DNA of 64,000 bases from Hydrogenoanaerobacterium sp032017025 (GTDB lineage Bacteria; Bacillota; Clostridia; Oscillospirales; Ruminococcaceae), in contig NZ_DALZQO010000012.1 of assembly GCF_032017025.1 (NCBI RefSeq), positions 1-64,000 on the forward strand, in the 5' to 3' direction. Positions 34,406 through 43,449 of this stretch are shown here, piece by piece. Under the pieces are notes generated by a model. The model was not told the origin of the DNA. It saw nothing but the letters and a program-made list of their open reading frames with translations, and did not search any database. The position numbers and the translations under genes were made by a program. Within the stretch, counting starts at the first letter, position 1. Each line of letters opens with the position of its first letter.

Positions 34406-35641
34406 TCAGCACTTTGTTTTGACACCGCTCTTGCTTACAACCTTTTGCAAAGCAAGGTTTGCAACGAAACAGATAATAGGGAAGATGGCTGCGAATGCCA
34501 TGCCAACACGCAAACCCACCTGCTCGCCGCCTGTACTGGTGGCGGCAATGCTATCGGCTACCAGCCCAACAATAAAAGCACCGCTCGATGCTCCTACATC
34601 ACCCGAAGCACTCATCAAGGCAAACAGGCTGGCTCCTGCCGTGGGCAAATTGCGGCCAACAATCGAAACACTACCCGGCCACAGCAAGCTGGCACTAAAG
34701 CCCGTCAATGCACAGGCAATCAGCCCGACAGCAGGAGATGCGGATAATGCTGCAATGAGATAAAGAGAGGCAGACATCAGCGACCCCCAGAGCATTAGCT
34801 TATGCAAATCTGCCTTACTGCCTGCAATTGCATACAAGGTACGGCCAACTGCCAACATGAGTGCAAAACCGCAAGCCCCCAGTATGTCACCCATAGACTT
34901 TGGGATAAGCAAACCGCGCTCAATAAATGCGGATGCCCACTGTGCCATGGTAACCTCGGTTGCTCCCCCGAAAATAATTGCTACTACAGCCAGTAAAAAC
35001 ACAGGTTGACGCACCAGCTGCGAAATAGGCATAGCCTCATGGTGGCTTACACGCTGTACCAGAGGCACAGCGGTAAAGAGAACGGAACTGATAACAGGGG
35101 CAGCCGCCCACATGAGGATAATTGCCTGCCAACAATGCTCTCCCCACAGCCACAGCAACAAAGTGGTTGCCGGAATGAACAGAATCTGTCCCCATGCAAA
35201 AAAGGAATGCATAAGGCTCATCTGCTGGCTGCGCTTGTCGTCATCGGTCGGCAAAGCATCGAGTATTGGGCTTAGCAACAGCTCCTGCAAGCCGCCGCCT
35301 GCGGCAAATACCATGATGCTAATACAAAATCCCATAAACACATTATCGCCAAACAGCTGTGGGCTGAGTGCAAACAGCACCAAGCCCAAGCTGCTAACCA
35401 ATGGCGCTGCCACAGCAAATCTACGAAAGCCATAGCAATCAACAGGCTTGCTAAAGATAATATCGGAGGCAACCTGTGTGCAGAAGTTGAGCGTAACCAA
35501 AATGCCAAACTGGGTATAGCTTAGTCCACAGGTGTTCTTGAGCGGTATAAGCAGTATAGGAAAAACGCTACTAATTGCTTGGAGAAAGTTAGCGAGGCAG
35601 CAGGCAAACACCGTGTGCCTATATTGCAGCTTGCTTTTCAT
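34406..35641 (-). CDS. MFS transporter
   Basis: 411 residues with about twelve hydrophobic segments and the MFS layout: the loop 2-3 region carries SKPVDCYGFRRF (a variant of the GxxxDRxGRR motif), and a second half begins after about residue 200. Substrate cannot be read from the sequence. It follows the GH123-like gene by 12 bases in the same direction, so it may export or import a product of the same pathway. ATG 35641 is chosen, with AGAGGG 8 bases upstream. It is last in the transcription unit. Confidence 0.85.
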   Translation of the reverse strand: MKSKLQYRHTVFACCLANFLQAISSVFPILLIPLKNTCGLSYTQFGILVTLNFCTQVASDIIFSKPVDCYGFRRFAVAAPLVSSLGLVLFALSPQLFGDNVFMGFCISIMVFAAGGGLQELLLSPILDALPTDDDKRSQQMSLMHSFFAWGQILFIPATTLLLWLWGEHCWQAIILMWAAAPVISSVLFTAVPLVQRVSHHEAMPISQLVRQPVFLLAVVAIIFGGATEVTMAQWASAFIERGLLIPKSMGDILGACGFALMLAVGRTLYAIAGSKADLHKLMLWGSLMSASLYLIAALSASPAVGLIACALTGFSASLLWPGSVSIVGRNLPTAGASLFALMSASGDVGASSGAFIVGLVADSIAATSTGGEQVGLRVGMAFAAIFPIICFVANLALQKVVSKSGVKTKC

Positions 35642-35653
35642 GGGCACGGCCCT

Positions 35654-37357
35654 CTAAACTCTCTTTGCTATTTCTTCATTCACTCTACGGCGCAGGTGCA
35701 GCAGATAGTCGGCACCCTCGGGGTATTGCTTAAAGGTTAGCTTGTAGTCAAGATCATGGTGAATCAGATTCTCTACAAAATTGCGGTCAGTCAGGCTTTG
35801 GAGCAGGGCAAGTGCACGCATATCGGCATAACCCTCCATTTGCACCTCATTGCGTATTGAGCTATAAACATCACCGCCAGGGGCAGGGTATACCAGATAT
35901 GGGTCACCCGAGGGAAATGCAAATTCACAATCAGACACTCTATACGGGTCGATAGCCCGTCGTGAGAACTGGGAATTGTAGAAGTTGTAGCCCCAATGCA
36001 AGAAGCCCTTAATATCGTAGAGGTACATCAGCACACCCATGATACGATTGCGCGCACTGGGCATTGCAAAGAAACGGTTGGGTACATGGTCGCTCTGGGC
36101 ACAGCAGTAGTATACCCACAGGTCGGGCACTCCGTTATCGATAAATGGCTGAATATGGTCGTTGGCAGGTATTGGATGAGACACCAGTTCTCTCTTGTAA
36201 AACTCATAACTGCTCAATGCATCCATAACAATATATCCGTCCAACAGGTCTTCTATCTGCTTCTTGGCCGCAAGGTAGCTGTCCATATGCTCCTCATTGG
36301 GCTCATCCGAGATATGAAAACGCAGCTGTTCACGGGTATATCCCTTGCCATGCAGGTATTCTATCAGCTGCGGGACAAATGCCTCGAGGAACGCACGATA
36401 CTCGAGTGAGGTGGCAGGGACGTCCCAGCCAAAAATGCGTTTCTCGCAGCCGTCAACAGTTGCAATAATTTTGGGTGTGGCATAGGCTCCCCACTGCGTG
36501 AAGAAGTGCGCAAGCTCGAGATGAGAAATTTTGTATTTGCGGCACAGGTCACACCAGCGGCCAAGCTGTGCAAAGTCAAAGCTGTAACGGCTGCCATTTT
36601 TCTCAATGTTCACAAGCTGCACTGTGGTGCGCTCGCCGCCCACCTGTGTATCAAGCGGGGGAGTAAATATTGGGGTAAGCAACATATTGACACCTGCCTG
36701 CTGCCCTGCAAATCGAATAAAGTTCTCCATGATGCGCCAATGCTCGTCTCCCAGTGCAGCAACATGGTAATAGTTAGCAAGGCAGTCTGCATGAAACCAT
36801 TCGGTGTGCAGCAGCGTCTGCGGCGGAAGCTGTTTGTTGATGATCTCGAGTGTAATGTCTTGCTGCCAGTTCCATGCCGAGGCAGCGCTGCAATCAATTG
36901 TCACACCGTTGCTCATAAGATAGGTGGTGTCGGCAACCGATTTTACAGTAAGGGTATAACTGCCCGCCTTCACCTTATCCAGCGGTATGTCTACCCATAA
37001 GCTGCGGTACTGGCTGTCAATTGGGGCAACCCGACCGGTACTGGGGGTTAGCAGGTCGGGGAACAAGCCGGGCTGTGTGGTTAGGTAGTTCTTGTCGCGC
37101 CCTGCCCAGCAGGGGTACTGCCCCGGAATCAGCTCGACATTACGCAGCTGTACGGGTGCCGGTGAGCCCTCTACCGAGAGAGTAAATGGCTGCCATGCGG
37201 CACCGTTGTGCCCGTCGGTGCATGTGTATACAATCTGGAAGGATACGCGATCACCAAGTAGCGCTGACAGCTTGAAATCATGAGAAACAGCAGCAGGACG
37301 TTTGTGAGCAAAGACCTTTTCCAATGAGTGGGTAATAAAAAACTCATACTGTGGCAT
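35654..37357 (-). CDS. GH123-like glycoside hydrolase (DUF4091)
   Basis: 567 residues without a signal peptide, so cytoplasmic. An N-terminal beta-sandwich (about 1-170) precedes a TIM-barrel with the DUF4091/GH123 pattern: HTEWFHADCLANYY, HFFTQWG and the paired acids Asp351-Glu352 in RFHISDEPNEEH. Characterised GH123 enzymes are exo-beta-N-acetylgalactosaminidases that use such an Asp-Glu pair with the substrate's acetamido group. I infer an amino-sugar substrate; activity is untested. It lies between the ABC permease genes and the MFS gene, which fits intracellular cleavage of an imported glycan. AGGAGA precedes the ATG. Confidence 0.75.
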   Translation of the reverse strand: MPQYEFFITHSLEKVFAHKRPAAVSHDFKLSALLGDRVSFQIVYTCTDGHNGAAWQPFTLSVEGSPAPVQLRNVELIPGQYPCWAGRDKNYLTTQPGLFPDLLTPSTGRVAPIDSQYRSLWVDIPLDKVKAGSYTLTVKSVADTTYLMSNGVTIDCSAASAWNWQQDITLEIINKQLPPQTLLHTEWFHADCLANYYHVAALGDEHWRIMENFIRFAGQQAGVNMLLTPIFTPPLDTQVGGERTTVQLVNIEKNGSRYSFDFAQLGRWCDLCRKYKISHLELAHFFTQWGAYATPKIIATVDGCEKRIFGWDVPATSLEYRAFLEAFVPQLIEYLHGKGYTREQLRFHISDEPNEEHMDSYLAAKKQIEDLLDGYIVMDALSSYEFYKRELVSHPIPANDHIQPFIDNGVPDLWVYYCCAQSDHVPNRFFAMPSARNRIMGVLMYLYDIKGFLHWGYNFYNSQFSRRAIDPYRVSDCEFAFPSGDPYLVYPAPGGDVYSSIRNEVQMEGYADMRALALLQSLTDRNFVENLIHHDLDYKLTFKQYPEGADYLLHLRRRVNEEIAKRV

Positions 37358-37395
37358 ACCGTTTGTCTCCTCTTATTTTTTTATAGGCTATATCC

Positions 37396-38217
37396 CTAGC
37401 CCTTGATACCGCTTAGCGCAATGCCCTCTACAAATTGCTTTTGCAGGCAGATGTACAAAATAAACGGCGGCAGGAATGCCAAGGTAGAGCCCGCCATAAC
37501 CAGACCATAATTAGTTGCATAGCTGCCCTTGAGTGCAGATATAGCAAGGGTAAGCGTTTGCATATGCGGCTTGGTAGAGATAACCAGAGGCCACAGAAAA
37601 TCGTTCCATGTACTGATAAAGGTAAAGATGGTAAGAGAGATGAGTACCGGCTTAATAAGTGGAATAACAATTGTAACAAATATGCGGTTTTCTCCGCAGC
37701 CATCAATGCGTGCAGCCTCCAGCAGCTCGTCTGGAACGTTGACCATGAACTGACGAATAAGGAAGATGCCAAATGCATTGATGATGGGTAAAAAAAGCGC
37801 AGCATAGGTATTAAGCATACCTGCATTTTTCATCATTGTGAATACAGGTATTAGGGTAACCTGCCCGGGAATCATCAGTGTAGCTAAAAAAATAGAAAAC
37901 AGCAGATCACGTCCGGGAAACTTCTTTTTAGCAAAGGCATAAGCGGCCATTGAGCTAAAGAGACAGTTAAATACGCAGGCGCACGTAGTAACGATAACAC
38001 TGTTCTTAAAGTTAGAAAGCAGATTAAAATTTTTGAAAACACGACCATAGTTGATAAGGCTGAAGTCGGTACCCGAGAAATCAAGGTTGAGAACGGTTTT
38101 TTGTGTAAATGAGATGAGCCCCATATACACAAACGGGCTAAATGCAAATACTGCAAAGCAGAGAAGAACAGCTCCCATTACAATTTTGATAAGTAATTTC
38201 TTTGCCTTTGGACTCAC
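37396..38217 (-). CDS. carbohydrate ABC transporter permease (MalG-like)
   Basis: 273 residues, six predicted helices. The EAA loop reads ELLEAARIDGCGENRIFVTIVIPLIKP, which docks the ATPase. The C-terminal KQFVEGIALSGIKG ending is typical of the MalG/UgpE group. It starts at GTG 38217, overlapping the region just after the upstream permease stop, so it is translationally coupled. No ATPase is encoded in the block; such CUT1 systems often share an MsmX-type ATPase from elsewhere. Confidence 0.93.
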   Translation of the reverse strand: MSPKAKKLLIKIVMGAVLLCFAVFAFSPFVYMGLISFTQKTVLNLDFSGTDFSLINYGRVFKNFNLLSNFKNSVIVTTCACVFNCLFSSMAAYAFAKKKFPGRDLLFSIFLATLMIPGQVTLIPVFTMMKNAGMLNTYAALFLPIINAFGIFLIRQFMVNVPDELLEAARIDGCGENRIFVTIVIPLIKPVLISLTIFTFISTWNDFLWPLVISTKPHMQTLTLAISALKGSYATNYGLVMAGSTLAFLPPFILYICLQKQFVEGIALSGIKG

Positions 38218-38219
38218 AG

Positions 38220-39098
38220 TTAGTCACGCTCCCTTCCACCACGCAGAATTAGTTTTTGTGCACCCGATATAAGCATGACAAATAAAAACATAAGCAGAGC
38301 AATCGCACTGGCGTAGCCCATGTTATACTCCTTGAACGCAGTGTTGTAGATGGTGAGCACAAGGGTAACGGTACTAAGCCCCGGGCCGCCGCCTGTCATG
38401 GTATGCACCATATCAAAAACCTGGAAGGACCAGATAGTGCCCAGCGTTACTACAAGGAAAGTGACAGGTGCCAAACTGGGCATGGTTATGCGGAAAAACC
38501 GCTGAATGGGTGTTGCTCCATCCACCTGAGCAGCCTCGTAAAGGCTGCGTGGAATATCCATAATTCCTGCAAAGTATATAACAAGGAAGTAGCCTACATT
38601 CTTCCAAATAGTTGCCATGCAAATACTTATCAGAGCTGTGCTCTTGCCGCCAAGCCAGTTTACAGGGTTGGCCCCCAATGTTTTGATTAGATCATTTGCT
38701 ACACCGGTAGGCGAAAGAATGATGGACCATAGTGTACCTACCAGTACAGATGAAGCAATAACCGGTACAAATAGTGCGCTCTTAATAAAATTACCAAAGC
38801 GATTGTGGAACAGCTCCGCAATAACAGCCGCCAGCAACAGTGCAAGAATTGTCTGTATAGGTACCGTTATCAGCGTGAACAGTGCCGTGTTTTTGAGTGA
38901 TGCCCATATGTAAGGATCTGAGAGCATTCTCTCGTAATTGGCAAGGCCTACCCACTGTGCGGGCTGCATGATGTTATACTTGGTAAAACTAAGCCCAAGG
39001 TTCATGAAGATAGGTATTATCGAAAATATCATAATGAGGATAGTACTGGGTAACACATAGAGAATGCCCTGTAGTACCTCACGGGTTTTCTTACTCAT
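38220..39098 (-). CDS. carbohydrate ABC transporter permease (MalF-like)
   Basis: 292 residues with six helices and the EAA loop RSLYEAAQVDGATPIQRFFRITMPSLAP. The FQVFDMVHTMTGGGPGLSTVTL segment is characteristic of MalF/UgpA permeases of the CUT1 family. GGGGGAGAC lies just upstream of the ATG. It forms the membrane channel with the MalG-like partner and receives substrate from the binding protein encoded 82 bases upstream. Confidence 0.93.
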   Translation of the reverse strand: MSKKTREVLQGILYVLPSTILIMIFSIIPIFMNLGLSFTKYNIMQPAQWVGLANYERMLSDPYIWASLKNTALFTLITVPIQTILALLLAAVIAELFHNRFGNFIKSALFVPVIASSVLVGTLWSIILSPTGVANDLIKTLGANPVNWLGGKSTALISICMATIWKNVGYFLVIYFAGIMDIPRSLYEAAQVDGATPIQRFFRITMPSLAPVTFLVVTLGTIWSFQVFDMVHTMTGGGPGLSTVTLVLTIYNTAFKEYNMGYASAIALLMFLFVMLISGAQKLILRGGRERD

Positions 39099-39121
39099 AA
39101 AGTCTCCCCCATTTGTTCAAA

Positions 39122-39154
39122 ACGCAGGCAGATAGACTGGCCATCTGCCTGCGT
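39122..39154 (-). other. stem-loop between binding-protein and permease genes
   Basis: ACGCAGGCAGAT / ATCTGCCTGCGT, a perfect 12-bp stem with a 9-base loop and no T-tract. Hairpins in this position commonly protect the 3' end of the binding-protein mRNA so that it outnumbers the permease; that role is inferred. Confidence 0.65.
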
Positions 39155-39180
39155 CAGGCGATTATTGTGTGGTAACAGTA

Positions 39181-40473
39181 TTATCCAATGCTTTTGGAAT
39201 AGTCTACAGTCTTTTGAATTGCCTGCTCCGGGGTAAGGTCGCCCAGCATCATCAGCTGAAGATTCTTGTAAAGTGTATCCATTACCTTAAAGGCTCCGTT
39301 AGCAACCGGAAGTGTATGGAAAAACTCACTCTGGTTCTCGTACATATCCTTGAATTTGGGGTTATCGTTGTACTCCTCGTCTTTGGTGATAGGGGGGAAC
39401 GATGCAATTTCCTTATGGAAAGCAGTCATAACAGGTGCACTGGTTATATACTTCATCAGGCTGGCTGCGAGCTCTTTGTTCTTGCTTGCATTGTTCATGA
39501 TAAGAGAATCAGAAGCAACCCATGTTGCCTTTGTTTTACCTTCGAAGCTGTTGAGGAAGTCCCAGTTGATGCCAGCCTTGTCAAGTTGGGTGCTGGACTT
39601 GGCATCCATAGAAGCGATTGCAACACGGCCTGCGCAGAACTGCTCGCGAACAGCGTCGCCTGAAAGTGCAAGGCTCTCATCGGTAAGAACACCGTGCTTA
39701 AACTTGAGGTCATACAGGAACTGAGCTGCCTCAACAGCCGCGGTGTTGTTCATCAGAGCAACGGAACTTCCATCAGCACTGTAGATATCTCCGCCTGCTT
39801 GCCAAAGGTACGGGTAGTAGACGTTGTTGAGTGCACCAATGGCGGGGTCAGCCCACTCCTGTGCAAAGGGGATGACGTCGGGCAGCTGCTGCTTAATCTT
39901 AAGGGTGACGTCAACGAGCTCAGCCCATGTCTTGGGAGGCTCGGTAACCCCTACTTTGTTGAGAATATCCATGTTGAAGTAGGGGATACGGGCATTTCCT
40001 ACAACGAAAGGCAGAGCATACTGTCCGCCCTTCATGTTGCCCTTTTCCCAATAAATGTAGTTGTCTTTTTCTTCCGGAGTGAACTGCCCGCTGATGTCAG
40101 CCAGTGCCCCCATCTCGATAAAGTCATTAAACATCTCAAGATACATGTAACCTACATCGGGCCCCTCCCCGGAAGAGAATCCTGTGAGGTACTTCTCCTC
40201 GTACCCACCCCAAGGGGTAATCTCGATGGAAAGGTTAACATTGTTTTCGGTTGCCCATGGCTCCAGAGCCTTGGTCCAAAATTCCATGTCAAGTGAGTCG
40301 CCTGTGCCAAAGGGAGGCATCCATAGCAATAGGTCGGTTTTTTGGGTGGAAGCAGGTAAGCTCGAGGCAGTAGAAGAGCTGCCGTCACCACTGGGGGCGG
40401 GGGGCGTGCCGCAGCCTGCCAGCATGGTCAGACAGAGTGCAAATGCAGTAATAATACGAAGTACTCTTTTCAT
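39181..40473 (-). CDS. extracellular sugar-binding lipoprotein (SBP family 1)
   Basis: 430 residues with a type II signal peptide ending in LAGC (lipid-modified Cys21), then a Ser/Pro/Thr spacer. The mature part follows the family 1 solute-binding pattern: DLLLWMPPFG, TEPPKTWAELVDVTLKI, YPYLWQAGGDIYSADG and FCAGRVAIASMDA, a ligand-binding hinge segment. It captures an oligosaccharide for the two permeases encoded downstream. AAGGAG lies 9 bases before the ATG. As first gene of the block it is the likely target of the adjacent AraC-type regulator. Confidence 0.93.
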   Translation of the reverse strand: MKRVLRIITAFALCLTMLAGCGTPPAPSGDGSSSTASSLPASTQKTDLLLWMPPFGTGDSLDMEFWTKALEPWATENNVNLSIEITPWGGYEEKYLTGFSSGEGPDVGYMYLEMFNDFIEMGALADISGQFTPEEKDNYIYWEKGNMKGGQYALPFVVGNARIPYFNMDILNKVGVTEPPKTWAELVDVTLKIKQQLPDVIPFAQEWADPAIGALNNVYYPYLWQAGGDIYSADGSSVALMNNTAAVEAAQFLYDLKFKHGVLTDESLALSGDAVREQFCAGRVAIASMDAKSSTQLDKAGINWDFLNSFEGKTKATWVASDSLIMNNASKNKELAASLMKYITSAPVMTAFHKEIASFPPITKDEEYNDNPKFKDMYENQSEFFHTLPVANGAFKVMDTLYKNLQLMMLGDLTPEQAIQKTVDYSKSIG

Positions 40474-40741
40474 AAGCTCAAACTCCTTTTGTTATGTGGG
40501 TTTATATAGAGGCAACCATCCTCTTTTAAGTACTATTATCATACAAAAATATAAGTTAACTGTATACCAACTGTTTTTATGTATTAATTTATGAATTCGT
40601 CGTATTATCAGGCAGATAACTGGATACAATCCACAATTACTAACCTTTTTTTAGCTACCTGTTAACCGTTTTTTAGGTGAAATGAGTAGCCAGAGCACTT
40701 CTAATTGATAGGCAGCACAAAATTAGTTAGTAGGCAAAAAT
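40474..40741. other. regulatory spacer upstream of the sugar-transport block
   Basis: AT-rich, no gene. It must hold the minus-strand promoter of the binding-protein gene: GATAAT or TATGAT near 40535-40543 are possible -10 elements, but no convincing -35 is visible, as is common for AraC-activated promoters. Confidence 0.5.
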
Positions 40742-40780
40742 GAAAAATCCCGGTGCAGCAGCTGCCACAACCGGGATATA
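40742..40780 (-). terminator. terminator after the AraC-type regulator
   Basis: On the minus strand ATCCCGGT / ACCGGGAT stem followed by TTTTTC, 9 bases after the regulator stop codon. Confidence 0.8.
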
Positions 40781-40788
40781 AAGATAGA

Positions 40789-42948
40789 CTAGCCGTGCTT
40801 ACGCAGGGAACTTGGAGTTCGGCTTTCGTATTTTTTAAAGACTCGAATAAATGAAATGTCACTTGAGAATCCAACCATCAGTGCTATTTCCTTAATACTC
40901 ATACTTGTGCTTTGAATCAGCAACTTGGCTTGGTTGATGCGCAGTTGGTTAATATACTGCACCAGACCAATGCCATACTTGCTCTTAAATGTAGTGGAGA
41001 GGTAAGAGTTGCTTACCTTGAGCTCATCCGAAACAAGATACAGCCCCAGCATAGGATCGGTAAAGTCACGGTTAATGATTGTCTTGGCACGCTCGGCAAT
41101 AGAGCCCCCCTCCTGACAGTCATCGGTGGTATCTCCACACAGCTTATTCATCAAGCTGTGTGCGGCTGCCCGCAACTGTACCGGCGTTTGGCACCCCACT
41201 ATTTCCCGTGTGCGGTAAGCCTCAGGGGAGATATCGCCAGCCAACCGGGCCTTGCGCAAGGCTGTGAGCAAGAGGTTCTGTATGGCTGCAAACTGAATAT
41301 TCCGAAGCTCGGCCGACATTTCGCTATCGGTATGCTGGCTGAGCAGCAGCTCCAGCGATTGCATTGCCAGAGTGTAGCGGCCTTGTTGCAAGTCGGTTGC
41401 AAACGCTTCCGATGAAGATATGTTCATCATATCCTTTTCGGCACTTGTCTCCAGTCGATTGCTGTAACATATTACGTTACCAACGGTATCATCGGCATCT
41501 TCACCCAGCGCAGATAATGCTTGACTGTAGCTGGCCGGGATGTGAACAAGGCTGTCGTAACGCATGCCCAATGCAGCAGTAGCACCGCCATCGGGGAACA
41601 CCTGTTGCAGCAGTTGCTTAAATACAGGGACCATACTATGCTGATACACTTCCTCGGCAAGATTGAGCAGCAGTACATAGTTATCCTGAAAGTAGCTGAC
41701 AATTACATCGTACCCAAGCTGACTGAACCAATCCAGCAGCTGGCCGCCAAGCTGTTCGGGTATCGCGGGGCTAAGGTGCACAACCGCTACCAAATAGTAA
41801 GGCTGCTCAAACATAACATCATACCGCTTGGCAGCATTAAAGATGGCATACTCGTTGTGCATACTACCCGCAAGCACGGTGTTTAGGAACAGGCCACCTA
41901 TCATGTTTTGCTGTGCTTGCAGCTTCTCAACCGAGAGATTGCGCTCTTGCAGCATGCGGTCTATCTGCTGCCCAATAGCCTGGTACTCGTCCTGGGCTTC
42001 GCTTACCTCGGCCCCCAGCTTGGTCATTAGGCTGTGCAGGGGTACCGTGTGCCTGCGCCCGATATAAACAGATGCCAGTACCCCAAAGAGGGCACAAAAC
42101 ACCACACCAAACACACATAGGTACAGCGCAATAGAAAATGGTCTCAGCAACTCGCGTTGCATATACACGTTTACATACTGTATTGAGGGGAGCTCCGAGG
42201 AACGTTGATACAGTATGGCATCGTTGCTTTCCTGTTTCAAAAGCAGCCGGGAAAGCAGATCTCCATCGCCTATCTGTGCAAAAATCTGGTCATCTAATGA
42301 TATACCAAATGCCACCTGCGTCGAGCTATCGGCAAGAAGTGGCTCAATAGCCTTAAGCAGCTCGACAGTGTCAAATTGGAATATAATATAGCCTGCCACC
42401 CGTCCGTCGCATATCATCTGCCGAATATAGCTAAAGCTCTGCCCGTCAAACTCTGGCAATAGTGCAAAACCATTGGCGGTTTGCTGTATGGCGGAGAGCC
42501 ATTTATCCAACCCATCGGTAGCAAGCTGATTGTGCAGGGCATAGTAAGAATTGGCGTAGTAGCAGCCCAAATCACCCACAATTAACTGCAAATCAGGATA
42601 ATAAATAAATACCCCGCTAACAATCTTATTGGCAATTTTGTAACTGTTCATCTGATCACTAAATCGATACATGTCCTGTGTAATATTGGACACGGGAGCG
42701 TTAATCCTTTTGAGGTGTGAGTTTATTTGGTTGAGTTCAAGTGTGGCAGAATACTTCTGTACCTCTTGTAGCCTTGCATCGGTGTTTTGTTGCAGATATT
42801 GTGTGAGGTCGCTGCTTGTTTCCAGCATATTCTGCCTCAAAATATTAAGCATGTAGCCCAACAAAAATGAGCATAACAGCAGGATAGCCGCAATGGTTAC
42901 AAGGATTGGTCGAGCCCAACGCAGACGTGTTTTCCCAATGCAAAACAA
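40789..42948 (-). CDS. membrane-bound AraC-family regulator
   Basis: 719 residues. One helix near the N-terminus (about 14-36) and a second near 275-300 frame an extracytoplasmic sensor region of about 240 residues, probably Cache-like. A helical linker and a cytoplasmic middle domain follow, then a C-terminal AraC/HTH_18 domain (YLVSDELKVSNSYLSTTF, MSIKEIALMVGFSSDISFIRVFKKY). This layout is common next to clostridial and Paenibacillus glycan loci, where it senses sugars outside the cell. It starts at TTG 42948 with GGAGG 7 bases upstream. It probably activates the adjacent ABC/GH123 block. Confidence 0.9.
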   Translation of the reverse strand: MFCIGKTRLRWARPILVTIAAILLLCSFLLGYMLNILRQNMLETSSDLTQYLQQNTDARLQEVQKYSATLELNQINSHLKRINAPVSNITQDMYRFSDQMNSYKIANKIVSGVFIYYPDLQLIVGDLGCYYANSYYALHNQLATDGLDKWLSAIQQTANGFALLPEFDGQSFSYIRQMICDGRVAGYIIFQFDTVELLKAIEPLLADSSTQVAFGISLDDQIFAQIGDGDLLSRLLLKQESNDAILYQRSSELPSIQYVNVYMQRELLRPFSIALYLCVFGVVFCALFGVLASVYIGRRHTVPLHSLMTKLGAEVSEAQDEYQAIGQQIDRMLQERNLSVEKLQAQQNMIGGLFLNTVLAGSMHNEYAIFNAAKRYDVMFEQPYYLVAVVHLSPAIPEQLGGQLLDWFSQLGYDVIVSYFQDNYVLLLNLAEEVYQHSMVPVFKQLLQQVFPDGGATAALGMRYDSLVHIPASYSQALSALGEDADDTVGNVICYSNRLETSAEKDMMNISSSEAFATDLQQGRYTLAMQSLELLLSQHTDSEMSAELRNIQFAAIQNLLLTALRKARLAGDISPEAYRTREIVGCQTPVQLRAAAHSLMNKLCGDTTDDCQEGGSIAERAKTIINRDFTDPMLGLYLVSDELKVSNSYLSTTFKSKYGIGLVQYINQLRINQAKLLIQSTSMSIKEIALMVGFSSDISFIRVFKKYESRTPSSLRKHG

Positions 42949-42969
42949 ACCCTCACCTCCAATGATGAA

Positions 42970-42998
42970 ATTATACTAGCAACAAGCATAAAATGCAA
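42970..42998 (-). promoter_or_regulatory. promoter of the AraC-type regulator
   Basis: On the minus strand TTGCAT, 17-base spacer, TATAAT, 22 bases before the TTG start. Confidence 0.8.
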
Positions 42999-43107
42999 CA
43001 ATCAGATCAGATTCGGCCAAGCCTACTCCGATAAAGTGTAGCTTGAAAGGGAGTACAGCTGTTCATGTATTCCCCTGTAATCACTGGTTCGGCATTCTTT
43101 TGGCATA

Positions 43108-43167
43108 AAACAACACCCCCATTGTTTTCAGTATATCATACTGTCTAACAAATGAGGGTGTTGTTCC
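43108..43167. repeat. 60-base near-perfect palindrome
   Basis: AACAACACCC-C-CATT ... AATG-A-GGGTGTTGTT outer arms enclose CAGTAT-ATC-ATACTG. Only a few bulges break the pairing. There is no coding sequence inside, and a T-run exists only on the minus strand (TTTT after the stem). It could be a small MITE-like element or a strong terminator. It lies in the ~310-base gene-free stretch 42949-43258. Confidence 0.5.
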
Positions 43168-43204
43168 TTGTTTATAACGAGTGCCTTGCTAATAAAGCCG
43201 TATA

Positions 43205-43240
43205 ACGCAAAAAAGCCTATGCACCCATAGACTTTTTTGT
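43205..43240 (-). terminator. terminator after tRNA-Lys
   Basis: On the minus strand AGTCTATG / CATAGGCT with a GGTG loop and TTTTTT, about 20 bases after the tRNA CCA end. Confidence 0.8.
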
Positions 43241-43258
43241 GTTATAACAATTGCAAAA

Positions 43259-43334
43259 TGGTGAGCCACCGGAGATTCGAACTCCGGACCCTTTGATTAA
43301 AAGTCAAATGCTCTGCCAACTGAGCTAGTGGCTC
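43259..43334 (-). tRNA. tRNA-Lys (TTT)
   Basis: 76-nt cloverleaf on the minus strand. Acceptor GAGCCAC/GTGGCTC, D-arm GCTCAGTTGGCAGAGC, anticodon arm TTTGA-CTTTTAA-TCAAA with anticodon TTT, T-arm CCGGA-GTTCGAATC-TCCGG region, discriminator A, CCA encoded. It has its own promoter and terminator. Confidence 0.97.
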
Positions 43335-43367
43335 ATAGTGCACTCGCGTTTTTTCGAGTGCCTAATT

Positions 43368-43397
43368 AGTATACCAAAAATACGAGAGATTTGTCAA
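43368..43397 (-). promoter_or_regulatory. tRNA-Lys promoter
   Basis: On the minus strand TTGACA, 18-base spacer, TATACT. A GCACTCG/CGAGTGC hairpin lies between it and the tRNA and may be a processing signal. Confidence 0.8.
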
Positions 43398-43449
43398 TAG
43401 TTTTCGCGAAAAAAGTTACCATTTTTATAAAAACATCTGACGAGAATGT

